A stretch of 25,751 nucleotides of DNA, from NCBI GenBank assembly GCA_937876435.1, contig CALEIL010000354.1, positions 1 to 25,751 of the forward strand, written 5' to 3'. Positions 15,031 through 22,392 of the stretch are shown here, piece after piece. Under the pieces are notes generated by a model, which worked only from the letters and a program-made list of their open reading frames with translations, had not been told where the DNA came from and ran no database searches. The translations under genes and the position numbers were made by a program. Position 1 is the first letter of the stretch. Every line of letters begins with the position of its first letter. Origin of the DNA: an uncultured Bacteroidota bacterium (GTDB lineage: Bacteria > Bacteroidota > Bacteroidia > Chitinophagales > Saprospiraceae).

Positions 15031-16446
15031 ATGAAGTCATCACGCCGCCATTTCACCAAAACAGTAGCAGTAGGAGCCTCTGGATTTATGATATTGCCCA
15101 GGAATGTTTTGGGTGGAAAGGGATATATTCCCCCGAGTGACAAGGTCAACGTGGGAATCGTAGGAGCAGGAGGTCAGGGGCAACAGAACGTCAAAAACCT
15201 GCTCAAGCTCGACGATGTCCAGATCGTGTCCGTTACAGATCCGGGGCGATATTGGGACCTCAATCGATTTTATTACAAATCGATCGCAGGCAGGGAACCA
15301 GTAAGTCAGATGATCGAGGATCACTATCGGGAAAAGGGTGAAAATAAAAAAGTACAGCAGTACACCCGTTTTCAGGAGATGATGGAAAATAAATCAGACG
15401 TGGACGCGGTTTTGTGCGCCACACCCGATCACACCCATGCTTTTATTACGATCGCAGCCCTGAAAGCCGGCCTGCATGTTTATTGCGAAAAACCAATGGC
15501 GCACAATATCTGGGAAACCAGAATGGTCCGCGAGGTGGTTCGCGAAACCGGATTGGCTACTCAAATGGGAAATGTAGGGCACAGTATGGATGGGATGAGA
15601 TCGACCGTGGAATATTTACAGGACGGAGCCATCGGTACGGTGCGGGAAATCCACACCTGGGTGCCCGCGAGCCGTTGGAACGCAGGGATCACGGGACTTC
15701 CCAATGAAAGCAGTCCGCTCCCATATGGTTTTGACTGGGAGGAATGGCTGGGCCCGGCACCGTACAGACCATACAACGAATTGTTCTCACCAGTGACCTG
15801 GCGGGATTTTTGGGTGTACGGATGTGGGGCGCTCGGTGATTTTGGCTGCCACGACATGGATCTTCCATTCTGGGCTTTTGATCTGACGACCCCTTCTGAG
15901 ATTCAGATTCATCCGGCCGGACAAAGCAACAACGAAATCACACCCTATGGTGAATCCGGAACCTACGATTTTCCCGAAAAAAACGGTCAGGCAGCTATCC
16001 GGTTGCATTGGTATTCGGGTGGATTGAAGCCCGCCCTGCATCCACTATTACCCCCCGATTTTAAATTTGCGGGAAGGAGCGCGATGTACGTGGGCGATAA
16101 AGGTATTATTATCACCGAAGGAGGAAATCGGGAACCCCAAATTTTCCCGGAATCCCTCCGTAAGAGTTACCAGGCTCCGCCCGAGCGGATCCCCCGCTCC
16201 AAAGGTCACCACCGGGATTGGGTGGACGCGATCAAAAACGGAGGGGAGTCCTCCGCCAATCTGGATTACGGCAGTCAGTTGACCGAATTAACCTTGCTGG
16301 GGGTTTTGTCCCTGCGGCTGGGAGGTGCCCGGATTCATTGGGATGCGAAAAATATGTCTGCGCAAGGCTTGCCGGAAGCTGAGGTGATCATAAAGGAACC
16401 GGCGAGGGAGAAGTGGAACATTCAGGGACTGGGGATCAGGGACTAG
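15031..16446 (+). CDS. Twin-arginine-exported Gfo/Idh/MocA family oxidoreductase
   Basis: 471 residues. The N-terminus SRRHFTKTVAVGASGFMILP (4-23) is a clear Tat leader, so a folded NAD(P)-bound enzyme should be exported. The Rossmann motif is VNVGIVGAGGQGQQNV (39-54). CATPDHTHAFITIAALKAGLHVYCEKP (129-155) contains the conserved EKP with Lys154, and ATQMGNVGHS begins the catalytic domain. GDFGCHDMDLPFWAFDL carries the His-Asp segment typical of the group. Relatives oxidise or reduce hydroxyls of sugars or cyclitols; GH109 glycosidases share the same fold, Tat leader and NAD-dependent mechanism, so hydrolysis is an alternative. It converges with the sigma-factor gene across the repeat-rich 16447-17056 gap. 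Confidence 0.88.
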   Translation: MKSSRRHFTKTVAVGASGFMILPRNVLGGKGYIPPSDKVNVGIVGAGGQGQQNVKNLLKLDDVQIVSVTDPGRYWDLNRFYYKSIAGREPVSQMIEDHYREKGENKKVQQYTRFQEMMENKSDVDAVLCATPDHTHAFITIAALKAGLHVYCEKPMAHNIWETRMVREVVRETGLATQMGNVGHSMDGMRSTVEYLQDGAIGTVREIHTWVPASRWNAGITGLPNESSPLPYGFDWEEWLGPAPYRPYNELFSPVTWRDFWVYGCGALGDFGCHDMDLPFWAFDLTTPSEIQIHPAGQSNNEITPYGESGTYDFPEKNGQAAIRLHWYSGGLKPALHPLLPPDFKFAGRSAMYVGDKGIIITEGGNREPQIFPESLRKSYQAPPERIPRSKGHHRDWVDAIKNGGESSANLDYGSQLTELTLLGVLSLRLGGARIHWDAKNMSAQGLPEAEVIIKEPAREKWNIQGLGIRD

Positions 16447-16609
16447 TGCACGAAAATCTAAATACATATCATGTTTTTCTTCATCTTTTTTGACATCTCA
16501 TCGTTGCTCCTCCGTTATATAACCCCGGCTATACCGCGGTCGTCGCGCCTTGATCTGTCAAAAAATATTTTAAAAAACATTGATAGCTACTTAAATTTCC
16601 GCACACTAG

Positions 16610-16727
16610 GGAGTAGGGACTCGGCCTCCCATGAACAAGTTCTGAATCATCAGAATATACGCAAACCTCCAGGCAAGAGCTACTCAAACCCAAACCCACA
16701 CCCACACCCAAACTCAAACCCGTACGG
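16610..16727. repeat. Direct repeat copy A (118 bp)
   Basis: It begins GGAGTAGGGACT and ends with the 8-bp palindrome CCGTACGG (16720-16727). It is about 89% identical to copy B (100 of 112 aligned bases by hand), with a 20-base exact core GAATCATCAGAATATACGCA. A TTCTGA/TCAGAA inverted pair lies in the middle. The right third is the C-rich hexamer array. The double-hairpin element follows without a gap. Confidence 0.85.
16683..16721. repeat. Telomere-like C-rich hexamer array in copy A
   Basis: Six hexamers plus CCC: CTCAAA, CCCAAA, CCCACA, then the same three in reverse order, so the unit order is mirror-symmetric. The reverse strand has five GGG runs, four of them with three-base loops, a textbook G-quadruplex candidate. 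Confidence 0.75.
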
Positions 16728-16781
16728 AGCATCCCATGACTTTGTCGGTTACGCCGGTTTGTGTGCTTTGCACGTTGGTTG
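16725..16781. repeat. Double-hairpin element, copy 1 (57 bp)
   Basis: Starts CGGAGC, then CCATGA and TTTGT, hairpin 1 (16746-16756, stem CGGT/GCCG, loop TAC), linker GTTTGT, hairpin 2 (16763-16773, stem GTGC/GCAC, loop TTT), and ends GGTTG. It matches the element at 25688-25745 at 49 of 57 positions with one extra base. All stem differences preserve pairing. Confidence 0.75.
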
Positions 16782-16940
16782 TGGGAGGCAGAGATTACTG
16801 TGTTTACCTCATGACCATCTGGAGAGAGGCCTGGTTTGTAAAAGTCTTAGGAAGTAATGCTATTACCGCGGCGAAAGCTGGAGCCCCCAATGAGGAGAGC
16901 GAAAATGAGAGAAGAGAGCGGGGGTAGGGACCAGGGACCA

Positions 16941-17052
16941 GGAGTAGGGACTGGGCTTCCCATACACAAATTCCGAATCATCAGAATATACGCAGACCTC
17001 CAAGCAAGAGCTACACAAACCCACACCCACACCCCAACACACACCCGTACGG
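16941..17052. repeat. Direct repeat copy B (112 bp)
   Basis: Same limits as copy A (GGAGTAGGGACT to CCGTACGG at 17045-17052), with 12 substitutions and exactly one hexamer fewer. It is preceded by tandem GGGACCA units. It ends five bases from the stop codon of the sigma-factor gene, so it would form the immediate 3' untranslated region of that mRNA. Confidence 0.85.
17014..17046. repeat. Telomere-like C-rich hexamer array in copy B
   Basis: Five hexamers plus CCC: CACAAA, CCCACA twice, CCCCAA and CACACA. The reverse strand has four G-runs of three or four, again G-quadruplex-capable. The one-unit length difference from copy A suggests slippage. Confidence 0.7.
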
Positions 17053-17056
17053 TCCT

Positions 17057-17626
17057 TCACCAAAAAAACAAAAACAGGAACATGGATATCACCACGTCGG
17101 AATTGATCTGGAGGTATTCCCGGAGGGTCTTCAACGCGGAAACCATATGGTTCTTGACCGTATTGGGGGACAGGTTTAGTTTTTCGGCAATTTTTCGGTG
17201 GGACAAGCCTTCCTTGCGGCTCATTTCAAATATCATCAACTGTTGGTTGGTCAGGAGGGATTTGGCTCTTTCAAGGCAATCCAGATACTCCTTTTCGATG
17301 AGGGCCTGATCGACCGCCTTCTGCGATGTGGCGATGTGCTCCCACATTTCCTGCTGGAGCTGCCGGTTCCGCGCGATGGTACGGAGCTGATCCACCACCT
17401 TGTGCTGCGTGATCTGAAAAATGTACGAACGCATATTTCTGATCTCAGCCAGGTCCTTCTGACACAACACGGTGAATACCTCCTGCACGATGTCGTGCGA
17501 GCGATCGGTGGATTTCAGGTTCTTGTACGCAAACCCAAAAACCTGATCCTTATACTCTTCGTAGAGTATCGAGATCTGTTGTTCAAAGCCAGATATTTTT
17601 CCGGATGGTTGAGAGTTTTCCGACAT
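17057..17626 (-). CDS. ECF-family RNA polymerase sigma-70 factor
   Basis: A 189-residue extracytoplasmic-function sigma factor. Region 2 spans about 20-85 (ILYEEYKDQVFGFAYKNL, DIVQEVFTVLC, NMRSYIFQITQHKVVDQLR). Region 4 spans about 115-170 (LLTNQQLMIFEMSRKEGLSH, then the helix-turn-helix KIAEKLNLSPNTVKNHMVSAL). The short hydrophobic C-terminal tail VVISMFLFLFFW is typical of sigma factors paired with FecR and SusC in Bacteroidota. It would direct transcription of the neighbouring fecR-susC-susD genes when released by FecR. Unusually, it is divergent from fecR rather than upstream in the same operon. A candidate promoter lies just upstream and a G-rich repeat just downstream. Confidence 0.95.
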   Translation of the reverse strand: MSENSQPSGKISGFEQQISILYEEYKDQVFGFAYKNLKSTDRSHDIVQEVFTVLCQKDLAEIRNMRSYIFQITQHKVVDQLRTIARNRQLQQEMWEHIATSQKAVDQALIEKEYLDCLERAKSLLTNQQLMIFEMSRKEGLSHRKIAEKLNLSPNTVKNHMVSALKTLREYLQINSDVVISMFLFLFFW

Positions 17627-17645
17627 CTTTCACGCTTTTCACTGC

Positions 17646-17678
17646 CAATATTACGAATATATTAATTAAAATCTCAAA
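17646..17678 (-). promoter_or_regulatory. Candidate promoter of the sigma-factor gene
   Basis: Read on the reverse strand: TTTG (17678-17675), a 21-base spacer, then TAATATTG (17653-17646), which differs from the Bacteroidota TAnnTTTG -7 box at one position. It ends 19 bases before the sigma ATG, leaving a very short leader. The forward promoter for fecR should share this 118-bp intergenic region but is not evident. Confidence 0.4.
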
Positions 17679-17744
17679 ATCGCTTAGTCCTGTTTTTACT
17701 TTTTTCCGACTTGGTGTCAGTTTTGAGTCAATAACATAAACCTG

Positions 17745-18737
17745 GTGAGTAGAGAACGATATTTTGAGCTGTACCGGCAATTTCTAAATCAAACCATAGG
17801 AGAAGAGGATTTCCGGGATTTGATGGAATGGGTATCCGACGATAATAATGATGCTTTGCTCAGGAAGTACATGGAGTTGTTGTGGTCCGACAATGAATGG
17901 GAGGCGGAAGCCAAACCCCTCGAATGGTCCGACTTCAAGATCCAGCTAAAAAAGGGGATCCCGGGGGAGCGCCCGGCCAAATTGATTTCCCTGCCTTTCG
18001 GTGAAAATAATTACAAACGGTTGTGGTATTCGGCGGCTTCCGTGGTGATCCTGATCGTGGCGGGGCTGGCTTTTTACACCTTCCTGTCGCCCAAAGTTCA
18101 GGTCTTCCATACGGCTTATGGAGAGACTCAGAAAATTACCCTGGATGACGGCAGTACGGTAACGCTCAACGCCAATTCTATGCTCACCTGGGCTCCCGAA
18201 TGGGAAAAATCCGGAGAGCGGTACGTCAGGCTGGAGGGGGAAGCCTTCTTTGACGTGGTTCATACCGATGAGAACGCAGCCTTTACGGTCGAAACCAACG
18301 ATCTGAAGGTTCGCGTCCTCGGAACGACCTTCAATGTGTCCGCCAGGCGGCATCAGACCAACGTGACCCTGGAAGCCGGAAAGATCGAACTCGATCTGAA
18401 GTTGTCCGAAGAAGCAGCGCTGTCCATGGAGCCCGGAGAAGTGGTGCGGTACTCCTCCGTGGTGAAGAAACTCGAGAAAACGACCGTGGGAACGCTGACA
18501 GAAACAGCTCCCTGGCTGGAAGGCACCCTTCGTTTCGAGGACGTGACCGTGCAGGAAATGTTTGAGGAAATCGAGGATCAATACGGGAAAAAACTGATCA
18601 GCACGGACACCGATCTGCTGAACCGCCGGATGTTTACCGGGATTCCATACGAAGACTGGGCTATCGCAAAAGAAGCTCTGGAGCTGGCCCTGGGGGTGAA
18701 GTTTGAAGAGCGAGAGAATGAATTGTACGTAAAATAA
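17745..18737 (+). CDS. FecR-type anti-sigma factor
   Basis: A 330-residue inner-membrane regulator. The start is a GTG; no ATG is available before the conserved N-terminus. The cytoplasmic N-terminal region (1-90) would bind the sigma factor, and one transmembrane helix lies at 93-114 (LWYSAASVVILIVAGLAFYTFL). The periplasmic FecR domain follows (HTAYGETQKITLDDGSTVTLNANS from 122, then RYVRLEGEAFFDV, LGTTFNV), and a C-terminal DUF4974-like domain (from about 258, LRFEDVTVQEMFEEIEDQYGKK) resembles STN and contacts the receptor. It is followed after 65 bases by susC on the same strand. It transmits receptor occupancy across the inner membrane to the divergent sigma factor. Confidence 0.94.
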   Translation: MSRERYFELYRQFLNQTIGEEDFRDLMEWVSDDNNDALLRKYMELLWSDNEWEAEAKPLEWSDFKIQLKKGIPGERPAKLISLPFGENNYKRLWYSAASVVILIVAGLAFYTFLSPKVQVFHTAYGETQKITLDDGSTVTLNANSMLTWAPEWEKSGERYVRLEGEAFFDVVHTDENAAFTVETNDLKVRVLGTTFNVSARRHQTNVTLEAGKIELDLKLSEEAALSMEPGEVVRYSSVVKKLEKTTVGTLTETAPWLEGTLRFEDVTVQEMFEEIEDQYGKKLISTDTDLLNRRMFTGIPYEDWAIAKEALELALGVKFEERENELYVK

Positions 18738-18802
18738 GAGGCAGACCACGAGGGATGTCACTGAAAAGAACATAGGAAGTATTAAAAACTAAATTTATCA
18801 AT

Positions 18803-21800
18803 ATGAAACACTTATCTACAAACCCGGGAAGAGCATTGCTCTTGCTGTTGGCAGGAATGTTCCTGGTCACACAGATCCGGGCAGAGTATCCTCACAACCA
18901 TCCGACCGATCTGTCGAAGGATGAAGTCACTTTCGTCGAGGCGATCAAAGAGATCAGCGTCAGGTTTGAGGTGTTTTTTACCTTTGATCTCAACCTGGTG
19001 GAAGGGATCATGGTCGATGAATCATTCAGAGAAAGTCATTCAGTGGAGAAAGCCGTGGAATACGTTCTTCGGGAAACGAATCTCAAATACCGGATTATTC
19101 AAAGCCAGTACGTCATCATTTACAAGGCCGATACGGAAGGGATCGAATCCCTTCGCGAAATGTCCCGGCACCTGGATGGGTTGATCAGCGAGGGCGAAAA
19201 AGCCAACGCGGCTCCGGCGAAAAGGGAGGTCAGAGCCACTCCCGTCTTGAGGGAACGTTCCCTGATCCGGGCCATCGAACCCTTTGCGTTTAACGTGGAA
19301 GGCCGGGTGACCGATTCAAACGGCGAACCCCTGATCGGGGTCAATATCCAGGTGAAAGGAACCAATCAGGGAACCTCCACGGATCTGGACGGACATTTTG
19401 TGCTGAACGATATCGACGAGAACGCTCTTTTAGTAATATCCTATATCGGGTACGTTACTCAAGAGGTATCAGTGGCCGGTCAGACTAACCTGTCGATCGT
19501 CATGGAATCGGATTCACAATTGCTGGACGAAGTGGTCGTCGTGGGGTACGGAACCCAGAAAAAAGCCAACCTGACCGGTTCGGTGGCCACGATTTCCAGA
19601 GAAATGCTCGAAAACAAACCATTGCCCAATCTGGGTGAGGTTCTGCGGGGGGTTTCACCCAACCTCAATATCAATCTGGGAGCGTACGGTTCCGAACCAG
19701 GGGCAGCGCTCACCTTCAATATCCGGGGCGTGGGTTCCGTCAGTGGAAACAGCGCGCCGCTCATCCTGGTCGACGGAGTCGAAATGGATATCAACAACAT
19801 CGATCCGGGAACGATCGAGGATATTTCCGTGCTGAAAGACGCCTCTTCATCCGCGATCTACGGCTCCAGGGCACCCTTTGGCGTGATATTGATCACCACC
19901 AAAAAAGGGACCAAAAGCGAAAAGGTCCAGATCCAGTACAATAATAACATGATCTTTGGTAAATCGATCGGAATTCCCCACATGGAAAATTCCCTGATTT
20001 TTGCCACGGTATACAATCAGGCAGCGGTCAACGCAGGAACTCCTCCCCAGTATCCGGAAGAACAAATGGAACGGATCAGAGGATTCATCAACGGCACCTA
20101 CCTGACCGAATACGATCCGGAGAATCCGACCACTTCCGTGTTCACAGGCCGGCGGATCGGGAACGCCAACTACGATTGGCCTCACCTGTTGTTCAAGGAT
20201 CATAAATTTGATCAGCGGCACAACGTAGCCATCAGCGGGGGTAGCGAGCGAAGCCAATATTACGTTTCGCTGGGATATTTTGACCAGGATGGTTTTTATG
20301 GCTTCGGGTATGACGACTACAAGCGGTACGACCTGATGGCCAATCTCAACACGGAAGCCACCGATTGGCTTTCGTTCAATATCAGCGCCAAATACGCGAA
20401 TACCTTTACGGATTATCCGATAGGGATCACCACGGTCGAACGGCGCTACATCGGAAACAGCCTTTATTCCTTTGGTCCGATCCAGCCTCACTACAACCCG
20501 GATGGCAGCGAAGCCAATCCGCTCGTCCGGTATCTGGAGAGTTCAGGCCGGGACAAAACCTTCGAAAATGACCTGTTGGTTACGCTCGGCACCCAACTGG
20601 AGCTGGCGGAAGGGTGGAGAACGAATATTTCCTATAACTACAACATTACCGAGACCAACCGGGACGTCGTGTCCCTGCCTGTCTGGGTGGCTTTGGGCAA
20701 CGGAACCCTGGGGAACATTGGGAAACCCGCCAGCGCGTTTGAGTCCACCCTGGCTCATTCACCGTATACCTTATTTAACGTGGTCACCTCGTACGAAAAA
20801 CAGTTGAGTAACCATTTCCTTAAATTGCTGGTAGGGTACGAGCAGGAAGAGCAGTCTTACAAATCACTGTATGGACGGAAAGAAAATCTGATCACCGAGT
20901 CTGTGCCTTCGATCAGCACCGCGCTCGGAACCTCTACCCTGACCGACAGCCGGTACGACTGGGCCACTCAGGGCTATTTCGGCCGGTTGAATTACAATTT
21001 CCAGGAAAAATACCTTCTCGAAGTCAGCGCCCGGTACAACGGTTCTTCCCGGTTTGATCCGGATTCCCGTTGGGGATTTTTCCCATCGGCTTCCGTCGGA
21101 TACCAGCTTTCCCGGGAAAATTTCTGGGTACCGCTCGAACCGGTGATCAATCACTTCAAATTGCGGGCATCGTACGGATCCCTGGGAAATCAGAACGTGG
21201 CCAATTATCTCTATATTCCGACGATCAACGTGAACGCCGAGAGTCCCTGGATCATCGGAAGTTCCAGGCCTCCTTACGCGCTTACACCCGGAATACTGAG
21301 CGAAAATCTGACCTGGGAAACCATCACGATGGCCAATTTTGGTTTTGACGCGGGACTGCTGAACAACCAGCTCAGCGTGACTTTTGATATGTACAGCCGG
21401 AAAACCACCGACATGTTTGGACCGCAGGAAACGTTGCCCTATACCCTGGGAACCGGCACGCCTACGGCCAACAACGCTTCCTTATCCACCAGGGGATTTG
21501 AACTCATCGTCGGATGGCAGGAGGTGATCAACAGCGATTTTTCCTACGATGTGCAGCTCAGCGTGGGGGACTACCGGTCGAAGATTCTCAACTATAGAAA
21601 TGAAAACGGATTCATCGACAACTGGTACAACGGAAAAGATTTTGGAGAGATCTGGGGATTTGAGACCGATGGACTCATCCAGACCGAAGGAGAGAACATG
21701 GCCGATCAGACCGAAATTTATCCCAACTGGGGTCCCGGCGATATGAAATACGTCGATATCAACGGCGATGGAAAAATTACAGAAGGGAACAGGACGCTCG

Positions 21801-22381
21801 CCGATCATGGCGACCTCAAGGTCATCGGAAATTCGACTCCGCGATTCAACGTGGGGATCTCCGGTGGTTTTCAATGGAAAAATTTTGACTTCAACATGAA
21901 CTGGTCCGGGAACCTGAAGCAGGATTATCTCCCGGCATTTGGGGTGAACGCGTTCTGGGGTCTGACCAATTCCTGGGCCAACTCAGCGGTCTTCGTCGAT
22001 GCGCCCGTGCTGGATTACTGGCGCCCGGCCGATGAGACCAATCTCCTGGGACCCAACACCGATGCCTATTTTCCAAAGCCATATTTCAGTAATGAAACCC
22101 TCAAAAACAGGAAACCTCAGTCCAAATACGTGCTCAATGCGGCGTACCTGAGATTGCGGAATATCCAGTTTGGCTACACGGTCCCCGAAAGTCTGTACCA
22201 GAAATTACCGGTCAAAAACGCCCGGGTCTTTGTGTCTGGTGGCAATCTGATCACATTGAAATCATTGCCCAAAACGGTGGATCCTGAACAAACCGTCGTA
22301 GGGGAAGTCAGTTACAATACCAATGGGTACATCTACCCCATGGCAGCAACGGTGACGGCAGGTTTGAATATCACATTCTAA
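18803..22381 (+). CDS. susC: SusC/RagA-type TonB-linked outer-membrane protein with STN signalling domain
   Basis: A 1192-residue glycan importer. Signal peptide 1-27; STN domain about 40-108 (VTFVEAIKEISVRFEVFFTFD, VEYVLRETNLKYRI), which marks receptors that signal to FecR. A 50-residue linker and a CarboxypepD_reg-like domain (163-240, VEGRVTDSNGEPLIGVNIQVKG) follow. The SusC hallmark LDEVVVVGYGTQKK is at 241-254, then the plug with NIRGVGSVSG and SAIYGSRAPFGVILITTKKG, and a barrel ending AGLNITF. All expected parts are intact. It lies between fecR and susD, 11 bases before susD, and forms the transport core of the locus. The ligand cannot be deduced. Symbol used in the family sense. Confidence 0.95.
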   Translation: MKHLSTNPGRALLLLLAGMFLVTQIRAEYPHNHPTDLSKDEVTFVEAIKEISVRFEVFFTFDLNLVEGIMVDESFRESHSVEKAVEYVLRETNLKYRIIQSQYVIIYKADTEGIESLREMSRHLDGLISEGEKANAAPAKREVRATPVLRERSLIRAIEPFAFNVEGRVTDSNGEPLIGVNIQVKGTNQGTSTDLDGHFVLNDIDENALLVISYIGYVTQEVSVAGQTNLSIVMESDSQLLDEVVVVGYGTQKKANLTGSVATISREMLENKPLPNLGEVLRGVSPNLNINLGAYGSEPGAALTFNIRGVGSVSGNSAPLILVDGVEMDINNIDPGTIEDISVLKDASSSAIYGSRAPFGVILITTKKGTKSEKVQIQYNNNMIFGKSIGIPHMENSLIFATVYNQAAVNAGTPPQYPEEQMERIRGFINGTYLTEYDPENPTTSVFTGRRIGNANYDWPHLLFKDHKFDQRHNVAISGGSERSQYYVSLGYFDQDGFYGFGYDDYKRYDLMANLNTEATDWLSFNISAKYANTFTDYPIGITTVERRYIGNSLYSFGPIQPHYNPDGSEANPLVRYLESSGRDKTFENDLLVTLGTQLELAEGWRTNISYNYNITETNRDVVSLPVWVALGNGTLGNIGKPASAFESTLAHSPYTLFNVVTSYEKQLSNHFLKLLVGYEQEEQSYKSLYGRKENLITESVPSISTALGTSTLTDSRYDWATQGYFGRLNYNFQEKYLLEVSARYNGSSRFDPDSRWGFFPSASVGYQLSRENFWVPLEPVINHFKLRASYGSLGNQNVANYLYIPTINVNAESPWIIGSSRPPYALTPGILSENLTWETITMANFGFDAGLLNNQLSVTFDMYSRKTTDMFGPQETLPYTLGTGTPTANNASLSTRGFELIVGWQEVINSDFSYDVQLSVGDYRSKILNYRNENGFIDNWYNGKDFGEIWGFETDGLIQTEGENMADQTEIYPNWGPGDMKYVDINGDGKITEGNRTLADHGDLKVIGNSTPRFNVGISGGFQWKNFDFNMNWSGNLKQDYLPAFGVNAFWGLTNSWANSAVFVDAPVLDYWRPADETNLLGPNTDAYFPKPYFSNETLKNRKPQSKYVLNAAYLRLRNIQFGYTVPESLYQKLPVKNARVFVSGGNLITLKSLPKTVDPEQTVVGEVSYNTNGYIYPMAATVTAGLNITF

Positions 22382-22392
22382 AATAAAGAGAC

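Larger units (their letters stand above)
16447..17056. other. 610-bp gene-free gap built from repeats
   Basis: No credible gene is present. Short frames here translate the repeats into His/Thr/Pro- or Gly/Val-rich strings and match between copies only because the DNA is duplicated. Layout: AT-rich spacer with a short CG-rich patch (about 16525-16550), direct repeat A, a double-hairpin element, about 130 bases of unrecognised sequence, G-rich GGGACCA tandem units (16925-16940), then direct repeat B ending five bases before the sigma-factor stop codon. Transcripts of both flanking genes run into this block. Confidence 0.7.

Noticed and set aside
16683..17046. CRISPR array
   Set aside because: The periodic units are 6 bp with no unique spacers, and the longer repeats occur only twice. 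No cas genes are present.
16610..17052. Insertion sequence bounded by the direct repeats
   Set aside because: The ~213 bases between the copies encode no transposase and show no terminal inverted repeats, so a standard IS is not supported.
16471..17309. Several short frames across the 16447-17056 gap whose translations resemble each other
   Set aside because: The similarity follows from the DNA repeats, the frames are low-complexity, and it appears on both strands, so protein coding is unlikely.
17946..18773. Reverse-strand open frame (275 codons) opposite fecR
   Set aside because: It mirrors a well-supported FecR gene and has no domain or credible start context.
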